A stretch of 64,000 bases of DNA from Nocardia asteroides (GTDB lineage Bacteria; Actinomycetota; Actinomycetes; Mycobacteriales; Mycobacteriaceae), in assembly GCF_021183625.1 (NCBI RefSeq), contig NZ_CP089214.1, positions 6,386,001 through 6,450,000 on the forward strand, written 5' to 3'. A model generated the notes under the pieces. It was not told the origin of the DNA. It worked only from the letters and a program-made list of their open reading frames with translations, and searched no databases. Made by a program: the position numbers and the translations under genes. This document shows, piece by piece, positions 25,525 through 34,093 of the stretch. The first letter of the stretch is position 1. The number at the start of each line of letters is the position of its first letter.

Positions 25525-26868
25525 TCAGTGCGGGAGTTCGATCTCGGCGAGGCAGCTGACCAGGGTGCCGAAGTTCTGGTCGGTGAGCTTCAGCTTCACC
25601 TGCACCAGTGGCACGCCCCACGCCGAATCCGTGATCTTGTCCACGATCTCGGCGTCGAAGTAGGTGACGTCGCCCTCGAAGGCGGGCAGCCGGAAATCGG
25701 CCTTGGTGTGCCGGACCAGGCCGTCGTTGCCCGCCCAGTAGGCGAGGTAGTCGGTGCACCAGGCGCCCATGGTGGCGCCGTAGCCGTAGGCCCGCGCCAT
25801 GCCGACCTCGCCCGCCTTGTCGCCGTCGATGTGCCCGCGCGACGGGCCGACGTAGAGGCCGTCGCGCTTGCGCGGGTCGATCTTGGCGCCCTCCTCGTCG
25901 AACTCGAACCCCTCGGTCCAGCCCGGGTCCTGGTTGATCCACGGATCCTTGATCCCGGGCGGCGCGACCCAGCCGAAGGTGCCCCAGATATTGAAGAGGA
26001 AGGCGCGGTACTCGGTGGTGAAGGTGGCGATGCTGTGCGGGCCGATCACCCGGCGCGGCAGCTTGTCGCCGACCTTCACCTCGTCGAAGTGCGGCGAGAC
26101 GCCGAGCCGGTTGGAGAGGATCCACTCGTGCCGCAGCTGCTCCACCTCGGTGAGCTCGGCGGCGGTCCAGCGCTTCACCTCGCCGAGCTGGTTCTCGTAC
26201 ATGCCGCGCTTGTTCGCCTCCTCGGCGAGGTAGCGGATGGCGGTGGAGCGTTCGCGGGCGACCAGCACGCCGTGCTGGTTGCGGTGCGTGGTGTCGCCGC
26301 GGGAGAACATCGTCGGCCCGGCGAACTTGGTCTCGGCCACCTTGTAGTCGTGGAAGCGGCGGTCCTGGAACAGGGTGTCGCCCGGGCGCACCGGGGCGCC
26401 GTAAAACCACCACTCCTCGCCGCCGAAGATCAGGTGCGAGCCGGGGATGTGGCCGACGCAGGCGGGCTGCGCGCCGTGGCCGTAATCCAGCCCGACCGCG
26501 ATGGATTGCGGGGCGATCAGCCCGCCGTAGCGGGATTCGCGGGCGAACTCGTGATCCCAGTGCAGCGGGTTCGGGTAGTCCATCGCCATCACCCAGCGGC
26601 GGATGTCCGAGGTGCTGCACGGGTCCCACAGCTGGCCGCCGCCGACGGGTTTGCCCACCCGGTGGTCGACATCGGAGAGGTCGAGCTCGACGCCGCCCGG
26701 CGAGGTGCCCGCGCCCTTACCCGGCGCCGAGTTCCCGCGCGCGGCGGCGGCTTTGCGCGCGGGCGCGGCCTTGCTCGCGGGTGCGGCCTTGCTCGCGGCG
26801 GCGGTCGCGGCCTTGCGCGCGCCGGTCCCCGCCGTCTTCCGCGGCGTTGCGGAATTACCTGTACTCAC
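25525..26868 (-). CDS. Double-hotdog MaoC-like dehydratase with histone-like N-terminal tail
   Basis: The 447-residue protein begins with about 55 residues of low complexity, rich in Ala, Lys, Pro and Arg (repeats of AAPARKAAA and SKAAPASKAAP), resembling the tails of mycobacterial HupB or histone H1. Residues about 60-447 form two hotdog domains: the first has PNPLHWDHEFARES and GGLIAPQSIAVGL, the second includes MGAWCTDYLAYWAGNDGLVRH and a C-terminal strand set. Such proteins hydrate enoyl-CoA esters. It is 9 bp after AcuI in one operon. The tail is probably not needed for catalysis; DNA or polyanion binding is possible. Confidence 0.8.
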   Translation of the reverse strand: MSTGNSATPRKTAGTGARKAATAAASKAAPASKAAPARKAAAARGNSAPGKGAGTSPGGVELDLSDVDHRVGKPVGGGQLWDPCSTSDIRRWVMAMDYPNPLHWDHEFARESRYGGLIAPQSIAVGLDYGHGAQPACVGHIPGSHLIFGGEEWWFYGAPVRPGDTLFQDRRFHDYKVAETKFAGPTMFSRGDTTHRNQHGVLVARERSTAIRYLAEEANKRGMYENQLGEVKRWTAAELTEVEQLRHEWILSNRLGVSPHFDEVKVGDKLPRRVIGPHSIATFTTEYRAFLFNIWGTFGWVAPPGIKDPWINQDPGWTEGFEFDEEGAKIDPRKRDGLYVGPSRGHIDGDKAGEVGMARAYGYGATMGAWCTDYLAYWAGNDGLVRHTKADFRLPAFEGDVTYFDAEIVDKITDSAWGVPLVQVKLKLTDQNFGTLVSCLAEIELPH

Positions 26869-26877
26869 GGCTGCTCC

Positions 26878-27861
26878 TCAGCGATTCACGTCGACGACGA
26901 TGCGACCGCGCACGGTGCCGTCGATGAAGCGGCCCGCGGCGGCGATCGCCTCGCCCAGCGGGATCTCGGTGGCGATCGAATCCAGTACGCCCGGGTCCAG
27001 ATCGCGGGCCAGCCGCGCCCACGCCTCCAGCCTGCGCTCCTTCGGCGCCTGCACGCTGTCGATGCCGAGCAGCGTCACCCCGCGCAGGATGAACGGCGCG
27101 ACGGTGCCGGGCAGGTCCATCCCCTGCGCCAGACCGCAGGCCGCGACCGCGCCGCCGTATTTGGTCTGCGCGGCGGCGTTCACCAGCGTGTAGCTCCCCG
27201 CGGTGTCGACCACCCCCGCCCAGCGCTCCTTCTGCAGCGGCTTCCCGCGCTCGGCGAACTCCGCCCGGTCGAGCACGGTGCTCGCGCCGAGCCCCTTCAG
27301 GTACCCGGCCTCGGCCGCCTTCCCGGTCGCCGCCGCCACGGTGAACCCGGCCGCGCCGAGCAGCGCGATGGCGACGCTGCCGACCCCGCCGGTCGCCCCG
27401 GTGACCAGGATCTCGCCGTCCCCGGGACGAATCCCGAAGCGCTCCAGCGCCTCGACGCACAGGCTGGCGGTGTACCCGGCGGTGCCGATCGCCATCGCCT
27501 GCCGCGCGTCGAAGGCGGACGGCAGCGGAATCAGCCAGTCGCCGTTCACCCGCGCCCGCTGCGCGAGCCCGCCCCAGTGCGATTCGCCGACGCCCCAGCC
27601 GTTCAGGATCACGGCGTCGCCCGCCGACCAGTCCGGGTGGTCGCTCTGCGCGACCACACCGGCGAAGTCGATGCCGGGGACCATGGGGAACTTGCGCACC
27701 ACCGGCGACGAGCCGGTGAGCGCGAGCGCGTCCTTGTAGTTGAGGGTGGAGTAGGCGACGTCGACCGTCACGTTCCCCTCCGGCAGCGCGGTATCGTCCA
27801 CGCTGGTCAGCGTCGCCGTCGTGCCCGCGTCGCCCTTCTCGATGAGTAGTGCAGAAGACAT
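26878..27861 (-). CDS. acuI: AcuI/YhdH-type NADPH-dependent acrylyl-CoA reductase-like enzyme
   Basis: The 327-residue medium-chain reductase has STLNYKDALALTG, PMVPGIDFAGVV, the family-specific GTAGYTASLCVEALERFGI and the cofactor loop VTGATGGVGSVAI. There are no zinc ligands. AcuI enzymes reduce acrylyl-CoA or a related enoyl-CoA to the saturated CoA ester. It is the first gene of a three-gene operon; operator B1 lies about 48 bp upstream. The family is clear, the exact substrate less so. Confidence 0.8.
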   Translation of the reverse strand: MSSALLIEKGDAGTTATLTSVDDTALPEGNVTVDVAYSTLNYKDALALTGSSPVVRKFPMVPGIDFAGVVAQSDHPDWSAGDAVILNGWGVGESHWGGLAQRARVNGDWLIPLPSAFDARQAMAIGTAGYTASLCVEALERFGIRPGDGEILVTGATGGVGSVAIALLGAAGFTVAAATGKAAEAGYLKGLGASTVLDRAEFAERGKPLQKERWAGVVDTAGSYTLVNAAAQTKYGGAVAACGLAQGMDLPGTVAPFILRGVTLLGIDSVQAPKERRLEAWARLARDLDPGVLDSIATEIPLGEAIAAAGRFIDGTVRGRIVVDVNR

Positions 27862-27908
27862 CGCCGAGAGTGTCCTTCCTCCGGTCGGAGCTGATCCTCA
27901 TCACAGAT

Positions 27909-27923
27909 GAGAATGCAATTCTC
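27909..27923. promoter_or_regulatory. Regulon-B palindrome, site B1
   Basis: GAGAAT-GCA-ATTCTC, perfect 6-bp arms with a 3-base spacer, preceded by T. It lies 48 bp upstream of the AcuI start in an AT-rich patch. The same motif recurs at 35163 and 60392. Confidence 0.8.
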
Positions 27924-27991
27924 CTATGGGTAAAATTATGCTTTCATCCAGGTGTTCGGGTGTCAACCGGCTCGCGCCGGAAATCTGCAGT

Positions 27992-28768
27992 TCAGCGGGC
28001 TGTCCAGCCGCCGTCCACGACGACGGTCTGCCCGGTGACGTAGCGCGCGGCGTCGCCCGCGAGCCAGGTGATGGCGCCGACCAGGTCCTCGGCGGTGCCC
28101 TCGGTGGGCAGCGGGGTGTTGCGGCGCAGGTAGGCGGCGCCGCGCTCGTCGTCGTAGAGGCTGTCGGTGATCTCGGAGCGGAAGAAGCCGGGCGCCACCG
28201 TGTTCACCCGGATCGAGTGTCGCGCCCACTGCACCGCCAGCTCCGCGGTGAGCCCGGAGAGCCCCGCCTTGCTTGCCGCGTAGGAGGCCTGCGGGATGCC
28301 GGGCACCCCGACCCGCCCGCTGATCGAGGAGACGTTGACGATCGCGCCGCCGCCCGCGTCCCGCATGTGCGGGAAAACGGCCTGGGCCAGGAGGAACGGC
28401 GCCACCAGGTTCAGCCCGATGGTGTCGTGCACGGCGTCGAGCGGCTCGTCCTCGGCGCGCGCGGTGGTGAACCGGTTGCCCGCGGCGTTCACCAGGATCA
28501 CCGGCGGGCCGAGCCGCTCCACGACCGCGGGCACGATCTCGGCCACCTGGGTGGGATCGCCGAGGTCGCGCGCGAGCGGAAGGCCGCCGGTCCGCGCGGC
28601 GAGCTCGTCGAGCCGATCCGCGCGCCGCGCGACCACCGCGACCCGGGCGCCCAGCTCGGCCAGGGTCTCCGCCACCGCCGCGCCGAGCCCCGAGGAGGCG
28701 CCGGTCACGATCGCCACCCGCCCCCGCAATCCGAACAGCCGCAACACCGGCCCCTGGTCCGCGCTCAT
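27992..28768 (-). CDS. Short-chain dehydrogenase/reductase
   Basis: The 258-residue protein is a FabG-like SDR with cofactor loop TGASSGLGAAVA, NAAGN, Ser in NVSSISGR, catalytic YAASK and the C-terminal TGQTVVVDGGW. Its ATG overlaps the stop of the CoA ligase (ATGA), so the two form an operon controlled from the promoter with site A3. It probably oxidises a 3-hydroxyacyl-CoA or alcohol from the same pathway. Confidence 0.9.
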   Translation of the reverse strand: MSADQGPVLRLFGLRGRVAIVTGASSGLGAAVAETLAELGARVAVVARRADRLDELAARTGGLPLARDLGDPTQVAEIVPAVVERLGPPVILVNAAGNRFTTARAEDEPLDAVHDTIGLNLVAPFLLAQAVFPHMRDAGGGAIVNVSSISGRVGVPGIPQASYAASKAGLSGLTAELAVQWARHSIRVNTVAPGFFRSEITDSLYDDERGAAYLRRNTPLPTEGTAEDLVGAITWLAGDAARYVTGQTVVVDGGWTAR

Positions 28769-30282
28769 CGGGCCGGCTCCGCGTCCGCCGCGGTGACCAG
28801 GGCGGTGAGCCCGGTCCGCTCCACCTTGCCCATGGCGTTCACCGGCAGCGCCGTCACCCGCGTCCAGACCTCGGGCACCTTGTACCCGGCCAGTTCGCGG
28901 CGACAGTGCGCCGCCAGCTCCGCGACGTCGAGCTCGCGCGCGCTCTCGACCACGGCGGCGACCTTCTGCCCGAGCCGCTCGTCCGGCACCGGGCAGACCG
29001 CCACCTTGGCGACGTCGGGATGGGTGGCGAGCACCCGCTCCACCTCCAGCGGGTAGACGTTGGCGCCGCCGCGAATGATCACCATCTTCTTGCGGTCCAG
29101 CACCGCGAGGTTGCCCGCGGCGTCGACGGTGCCGATGTCGCCGGTGGCGAAGGGCCCCGGCTCGGCCGGCCGGACCGCGCCGTCCGCCCAGTACCCCAGC
29201 GTCGGCCGCCAGAGCCCGGCCCACGGGCCGTCGCTCGCGGCGGCGAGCCGGAGTTCGCCGAGCGCGCCGGGCGGGAGCCGGGTGCCCGCGTCGTCGTAGG
29301 CGGCGACATCGAACTGCGGAGTCACCACGCCGCTGGTGCCCGGGGTCCAGGCGGCACCGGGCGGGTCGATGGCGACCACGGTCGGCGCCTCGCTGAGCCC
29401 GTAGGTGGCGCGCGGGACGATCCCGTGCGCGGCGGCGAACGCCGCGCGCAGGGTGTCGGGGGTGTCACTGCCGCCGCTCCAGACCTCGCGCAGCGAACCG
29501 AGCGCCGCCTCCGGGCGCCGCGCCAGGTCGTGCAGCTGGGCCGGGGCGCCGTTCCACACCGTCACCGCGTGCCGCTCGATCCACTCGGCGACCCCGGCGG
29601 CGTCGCGGCGGTCCATGATCACCGCGCAGCCCTGCGCCTGCGCCGTGGTCAGGGTGGAGAGCACCAGCATGTTCAGGATGGTGAGCGGGAAGCTGTCGCC
29701 GCGGCGCAGCTCCGGCCCCCAGCCCCTGGTGGCGACGGTGACCGCGCCCGGAAGCAGCAGGTTGCGCTGGCTGTGCACCACCGCCTTGGGGCGGCCGGAG
29801 GTACCGCTCGTGAAGCCGATTCCAGCCGGGGCGTCGATGTCGTGCGCCACGTCCGGAGCCGGTCCGGCGCTCGCGACGAGCTCCGCCCACCGCTCCGGAT
29901 CGACGGCGGAACGGGATTCTCCGGACCAGCGCGGCCCGGCCAGCACCGCGCGCGGCTCGAGCAGATCGTGCAGGTACTGCTGCTCGGCGGGGGCCAGCGC
30001 CTCGCCGATTCCGGCCCAGATCGCACCGATCCGCTGCGCGCCGTGGAAGGCGGCGACGATCTCGAGATCGTTGGGCAGGCAGGCGGCTACCCGGTCGCCG
30101 GGCCGGACGCCGAGCGCCCGGAGCGCCCCCGCGGCCCGTGCCGCGCGCTCGTCGAGCTCGCGATAACTCCAGGTCCCGGCGGCGCCGATGACGGCGGGGG
30201 CCTCCGGGCGTGCGGCGAGCGCGGCATCGAGCACGGCCGCGATAGGGCGCGGGGCGCGGAGTTCGCCGGAGAAACTGTCCAC
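28765..30282 (-). CDS. AMP-forming acyl-CoA synthetase
   Basis: The 505-residue ANL protein has TSGTSGRPKAVVHSQRN, YGLSEAPT, the hinge DRKKMVIIRGGANVYPLEVE and catalytic lysine in NAMGKVERTGL. GTG at 30282 has AAAGAG upstream. It is divergent from the CaiB-type gene at 30342, and the 59-bp gap contains palindrome A3, 18 bp before this start. It would activate a pathway acid, with the SDR that follows acting on a later intermediate. Confidence 0.9.
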   Translation of the reverse strand: MDSFSGELRAPRPIAAVLDAALAARPEAPAVIGAAGTWSYRELDERAARAAGALRALGVRPGDRVAACLPNDLEIVAAFHGAQRIGAIWAGIGEALAPAEQQYLHDLLEPRAVLAGPRWSGESRSAVDPERWAELVASAGPAPDVAHDIDAPAGIGFTSGTSGRPKAVVHSQRNLLLPGAVTVATRGWGPELRRGDSFPLTILNMLVLSTLTTAQAQGCAVIMDRRDAAGVAEWIERHAVTVWNGAPAQLHDLARRPEAALGSLREVWSGGSDTPDTLRAAFAAAHGIVPRATYGLSEAPTVVAIDPPGAAWTPGTSGVVTPQFDVAAYDDAGTRLPPGALGELRLAAASDGPWAGLWRPTLGYWADGAVRPAEPGPFATGDIGTVDAAGNLAVLDRKKMVIIRGGANVYPLEVERVLATHPDVAKVAVCPVPDERLGQKVAAVVESARELDVAELAAHCRRELAGYKVPEVWTRVTALPVNAMGKVERTGLTALVTAADAEPAR

Positions 30283-30299
30283 CGCTCTTTGATACCACT

Positions 30300-30313
30300 A
30301 TCCTTGCAAGGAT
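30300..30313. promoter_or_regulatory. GntR-type operator, site A3
   Basis: ATCCTTGCAAGGAT is a perfect 14-bp palindrome with the ATCCT-N4-AGGAT core. It lies between divergent genes, 18 bp from the ligase start and 29 bp from the CaiB start, so one bound regulator could control both operons. Confidence 0.8.
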
Positions 30314-30341
30314 TCATCAGATAGCGGCGGAAGAGGACGCG

Positions 30342-31658
30342 ATGGAGCACACAGGTCCGCTCTCCGGGGTGCGGGTCATCGATCTCACGGCGATGGTGAT
30401 GGGCCCCTACTGCACCCAGATCATGGCCGACATGGGCGCCGACGTGATCAAGGTCGAGCCGCCGCGCGGCGACGACACGCGGTACATCTCGGTCGGGCCG
30501 GAGCCGGGGATGGGCGGGGTCTTCGTCAACGTCAACCGGGGTAAACGCAGCATGGTGCTCGACCTGTGCACCGAGGCGGACGCCGCCGCGCTGCGCGAGC
30601 TGGTCGCCGGGGCCGATGTCTTCGTGCACTCCATGCGGGCCGCCGCCATCGAGCGGCTCGGCTTCGGCTACGCCGAGGTCGCCGCGCTGAACCCGGGCAT
30701 CGTCTACACCAACTGCTACGGCTACGGCCGCGGCGGCCCGGACGCCGACCGCCCCGCCTACGACGACACCGTGCAGGCCGAGTGCGGGATCCCCGCGGCG
30801 CAGGAGATGCTCACCGGCACACCGGGGTACATGGGCAGCATCGTCGCGGACAAGGTGGCCGGGCTGACCGCGGTGTACGCCACCACGATGGCGCTGTTCC
30901 ACCGCGAGCGCACCGGCGAGGGGCAGGAGGTGGAGATCGCCATGTTCGAGACCATGGCGGCGTTCATGCTGGTCGAGCATGCGAACGGGCGGCTCTTCGA
31001 CCCGCCGCTCGGTCCGGCGGGGTATCCGCGGGCGGTGACGCCGAATCGGCGGCCGTACAAGACGGCCGACGGGTACCTGGCGGCGCTGGTCTACAACGAC
31101 AAGCACTGGGCCGCGTTCGTCGGCGCGGTACAGCCGGCCTGGGCCGGGCCGGAGTTCGCGACGCTGACCCAGCGGGCGGCGCGCATCGACGAGGTGTACG
31201 GGCTGCTCAGCGCGACCTTCGCCGAGCGAACCACCGCGGCGTGGCTCGCGCTGCTGCGCGACCTGCAGATCCCCGCGGCGGCGGTGAACTCGCTGGACGA
31301 CCTCTTCGACAACGAGCACCTGAACGCGGCCGGCTTCTTCCAGACGGTGGATTCACCGAACGGGCCCCTGCGCTTCCCCGGCCCGCCCGCCTGGTTCTCC
31401 CGCACCCCCGGCCGCATCGCGGGCCCCGCCCCCCGGCTCGGCGCCGACACCGAGGCGATCCTGGCCGACCTCGGCCACGCGGAGCCCGATCCCGGCGGCG
31501 CGGCAACGGCTCCGCCGGGCAGCGCGGCGCGCTCCGCCCAGGCCGTGCCCGAGCGGACGGCGCGGACCGGCTCGGCGCCCGGATCAGGCTCCGCGGCAAC
31601 GGGAGCCGCGCGACATCCCGAGGCGAACGGCGCCTGGGCGAACGGGTCCGCGCGGTGA
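30342..31658 (+). CDS. CaiB/BaiF family (class III) CoA-transferase with low-complexity tail
   Basis: The 438-residue protein has the class III features: GVRVIDLTAMVMGPYCTQIMADMGADVIKVE, VNRGKRSMVLDL, and the likely nucleophile Asp141 in AYDDTVQAECG. The final 50 residues are a Pro/Ala/Gly/Ser-rich tail not found in typical family members. It moves CoA from one acid to another. It starts a three-gene operon with a different type of CoA-transferase and a hydratase, and is divergent from a CoA ligase across site A3. Confidence 0.9.
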   Translation: MEHTGPLSGVRVIDLTAMVMGPYCTQIMADMGADVIKVEPPRGDDTRYISVGPEPGMGGVFVNVNRGKRSMVLDLCTEADAAALRELVAGADVFVHSMRAAAIERLGFGYAEVAALNPGIVYTNCYGYGRGGPDADRPAYDDTVQAECGIPAAQEMLTGTPGYMGSIVADKVAGLTAVYATTMALFHRERTGEGQEVEIAMFETMAAFMLVEHANGRLFDPPLGPAGYPRAVTPNRRPYKTADGYLAALVYNDKHWAAFVGAVQPAWAGPEFATLTQRAARIDEVYGLLSATFAERTTAAWLALLRDLQIPAAAVNSLDDLFDNEHLNAAGFFQTVDSPNGPLRFPGPPAWFSRTPGRIAGPAPRLGADTEAILADLGHAEPDPGGAATAPPGSAARSAQAVPERTARTGSAPGSGSAATGAARHPEANGAWANGSAR

Positions 31659-32923
31659 CCGCGATCCCGCTCGCCGACCTCGACCTCCGGACCATCCTCC
31701 GCCCCGGCGACCACATCGTCGCCGGCCAGGCCTGCGGCGAGCCCACCTCGCTGATCGAGGCCCTGATCGAGCAGGGCCCGGAGATCCCCGAGCTCTCGCT
31801 CTTCATCGCGACCAGCTTCTCCGGCCTCCTCACCCCGGCCGCCGCCAAGGCGTTCCGCCCGGTGAGCATGGGCGCCATCGGCGCGCTCCGCGCCCTCGCC
31901 AAGGCGCACCTGCTGGAGGTGATCCCGTGCCACGTGAGCCGGGTCGGCCCGATGCTGGAGACCGGAGCCATCCCCTGCGACGTCGCCTTCGTCCAGGTGC
32001 CACCCGCCGACCCCGACGGCACGCACAGCCTCGGCCTGATCAGCGACCACGTCCTTGCCGCCGTCCGCGCGGCGCGAACCGTGGTGGCCGAGGTCAACGA
32101 CCGGGTCCCGCGCACCGCGGGCGAGCGCATCGCCGCGGCCGAGATCGACTACGCCGTCGAGGTCTCCCGGGACCCGGTGCGGGTGCCGCCCGCACCGATC
32201 ACCGAGCTCGACCAGGCCATCGCGGCCCACGTCGCCGAGTTCATCGGCGACGGCTCGGTGCTGCAGGTCGGCGTCGGCGCGGTCCCGGACGCCGTGCTCC
32301 GCCTGCTCGGCGACCGCCGCGACCTCGGCGTGCACTCCGGCATGCTCGGCGACGGCCTGGTCGACCTGGTCGAGGCGGGGGTGATCACCAACGCGCGCAA
32401 GGCGATCGACACCGGCGTCTCGATCACCGGCGCCCTGATCGGCACCGACCGCCTCTACCGCTTCGCCGACGGTGACGACCGCATCCGCATGTGCACCACC
32501 GCCTACACCCACGACCCCGCGGTGCTGGCCCGGCTCGACCGGCTGGTCACCATCAACTCCGCGGTCGAGGTCGAGCTGACCGGCCAGGTCAATGCCGAGC
32601 AGAGCGGCTCGGCCTACCTGGGCGGCACCGGCGGCCAGGTCGACTTCGTGCGCGCGGGCGCCCGCTCGCCGGGGGGGCACGCGGTGATCGCGCTGCCCGC
32701 CACCGCCAAGGGCGGCACCGTCAGCCGGATCACCGCCGCGCTCTCCGGCCCGGTCACCACCGCGCGCAGCGACGTGGACGTGATCGTCACCGAGTTCGGC
32801 GCCGCCGAGCTGGCCGGCCGCACCCTGGCCGAGCGCGCGCGACGGCTCGTCGCCATCGCGCACCCCGATTTTCGCGACGACCTGGAGCGCGCGGCCCGCG
32901 AGATCCAGCGGAGAGGATTCTGA
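31655..32923 (+). CDS. Acetyl-CoA hydrolase / 4-hydroxybutyrate CoA-transferase family protein
   Basis: The 422-residue class I type CoA-transferase has the typical GDHIVAGQACGEPTSL start, VQVGVGAVPDAVLRLL, LGVHSGMLGDGLVDLV, and NSAVEVELTGQVNAEQ followed by GGTGGQVDF. These enzymes pass CoA through a glutamyl thioester. GTG at 31655 overlaps the CaiB stop (GTGA). Two structurally unrelated CoA-transferases in one operon suggest two acid/CoA exchange steps or different substrates. Confidence 0.9.
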   Translation: MTAIPLADLDLRTILRPGDHIVAGQACGEPTSLIEALIEQGPEIPELSLFIATSFSGLLTPAAAKAFRPVSMGAIGALRALAKAHLLEVIPCHVSRVGPMLETGAIPCDVAFVQVPPADPDGTHSLGLISDHVLAAVRAARTVVAEVNDRVPRTAGERIAAAEIDYAVEVSRDPVRVPPAPITELDQAIAAHVAEFIGDGSVLQVGVGAVPDAVLRLLGDRRDLGVHSGMLGDGLVDLVEAGVITNARKAIDTGVSITGALIGTDRLYRFADGDDRIRMCTTAYTHDPAVLARLDRLVTINSAVEVELTGQVNAEQSGSAYLGGTGGQVDFVRAGARSPGGHAVIALPATAKGGTVSRITAALSGPVTTARSDVDVIVTEFGAAELAGRTLAERARRLVAIAHPDFRDDLERAAREIQRRGF

Positions 32924-33690
32924 TGAGCGACGACGCCGTCCTGTTCGACGCCCGCCCGGACGGCATCGCCGTCCTCACCCTGAACCGCCCCGACACCCGC
33001 AACTGCCTGGCGAAGGATGTCCGCGACGGCCTCTTCGCCGCCTGGGAGCGCTTCGAGCGCGACCCCGCGCTGCGGGTGGCGATCCTCACCGGCGCCGGCC
33101 GCACCTTCTGCGCGGGCGGCGACCTCCAGGAGATGGTCGCGACCGGCATGGGCGTCCCGCCGCGGGACATGTTCCCGCTGCCCTACGACACCATCGAGCT
33201 GAGCAAGCCGACCATCGCCGCGGTCAACGGCCACGCCTTCGCCGGTGGCTGGATGATCGCCCAGGCGTGTGACCTCTGCGTGGCCAGCACCGCCGCGACC
33301 TTCGCCGTCACCGAGGTCAAGGTGGGGCGCAGCTCGCCGTGGGCGTCGCCGCTCATCCACATGATCCCGCAGCGGATCATGATGGAGATCCTGCTGACCG
33401 GGAAGCCGATCGACGCCCGCCGCGCCTACGAGATCGGGCTGGTCAACCGGCTCGCCGAGCCCGAGAAGCTGCTGGAGACCGCGCTGGAGCTGGCCCGCGA
33501 CATCCTGGCGGGCGCGCCGCTCTCGGTGCGCGCCGCCAGGGAGACGGTCATGCTCGCCACCGAGATGGGGCGCTCCGCGGCGCTGCGGGCGGCGCGGCAC
33601 GCCTCGACCCAGTGCTACGAGAGCGCCGACGCGCAGGAGGGGCCGCGCGCCTTCGCCGAGAAGCGCCGGCCGGAGTGGAGCGGACGTTGA
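32923..33690 (+). CDS. Enoyl-CoA hydratase/isomerase family protein
   Basis: The 255-residue crotonase has GAGRTFCAGGDLQEMV and AAVNGHAFAGGWMIAQACDLCVAS for the oxyanion hole. The position of the second catalytic glutamate is occupied by KVGRSSPWASPL, so simple hydratase chemistry is uncertain. The ATG shares one base with the previous stop (TGATG). It closes the A3-controlled plus-strand operon. Confidence 0.9.
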   Translation: MSDDAVLFDARPDGIAVLTLNRPDTRNCLAKDVRDGLFAAWERFERDPALRVAILTGAGRTFCAGGDLQEMVATGMGVPPRDMFPLPYDTIELSKPTIAAVNGHAFAGGWMIAQACDLCVASTAATFAVTEVKVGRSSPWASPLIHMIPQRIMMEILLTGKPIDARRAYEIGLVNRLAEPEKLLETALELARDILAGAPLSVRAARETVMLATEMGRSAALRAARHASTQCYESADAQEGPRAFAEKRRPEWSGR

Positions 33691-33700
33691 CCGGGTCCGC

Positions 33701-33748
33701 GAGCACATGCTAAGCATGTGCTCAGCCTTTACGCCGAGCGTTCGCTCG
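33701..33748. promoter_or_regulatory. Two palindromes upstream of the ferredoxin gene
   Basis: GAGCACATGCT (33701-33711) and AGCATGTGCTC (33713-33723) are perfect 11-bp arms around a single base. A second repeat, CGAGCG-TT-CGCTCG, is at 33735-33748. They lie 10-58 bp after the hydratase stop and 24-71 bp before the ferredoxin start. A regulator site is more likely than a terminator because no T tract follows. Confidence 0.6.
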
Positions 33749-33771
33749 AGCTCGACCAGGGGAGTACCGCC

Positions 33772-34080
33772 ATGGCCGGAAACGTCAACGAGCCCGCTAC
33801 CGCGACCGCCGTGGAGGCGACGATCCTGCTCGACGGCCGCACCGAGACGGTGCGGCTCGCCTCCGACGACACGGTGCTGGAGGCCGCCCGCAGGGCCGGG
33901 CTGAACCCGCCCTTCGCCTGCGAGGCGGGGAACTGCGGCACCTGCATGGCCGTGCTGCGGGAGGGCCGGGTGGAGATGCGGATCAACGACGCGCTGACCG
34001 ATGAGGACCTCGCCGAGGGGTACGTCCTCACCTGCCAGTCCGAACCGCGCACCCCCGCCATCACGATCGAGTACGAGTAG
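33772..34080 (+). CDS. Stand-alone plant-type [2Fe-2S] ferredoxin
   Basis: The 102-residue protein has the cysteine pattern C-x4-C-x2-C (CEAGNCGTC) and a last Cys in YVLTCQSEP, as in the C-terminal ferredoxin domain of Rieske-oxygenase reductases such as KshB or PaaE, but without the flavin part. ATG at 33772 has AGGGGAG seven bases upstream; GTG at 33718 lies inside a palindrome and is rejected. It could carry electrons to the Rieske oxygenase at 12394, which lacks a local electron donor. Confidence 0.88.
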   Translation: MAGNVNEPATATAVEATILLDGRTETVRLASDDTVLEAARRAGLNPPFACEAGNCGTCMAVLREGRVEMRINDALTDEDLAEGYVLTCQSEPRTPAITIEYE

Positions 34081-34093
34081 GGCACGGCCCCGC

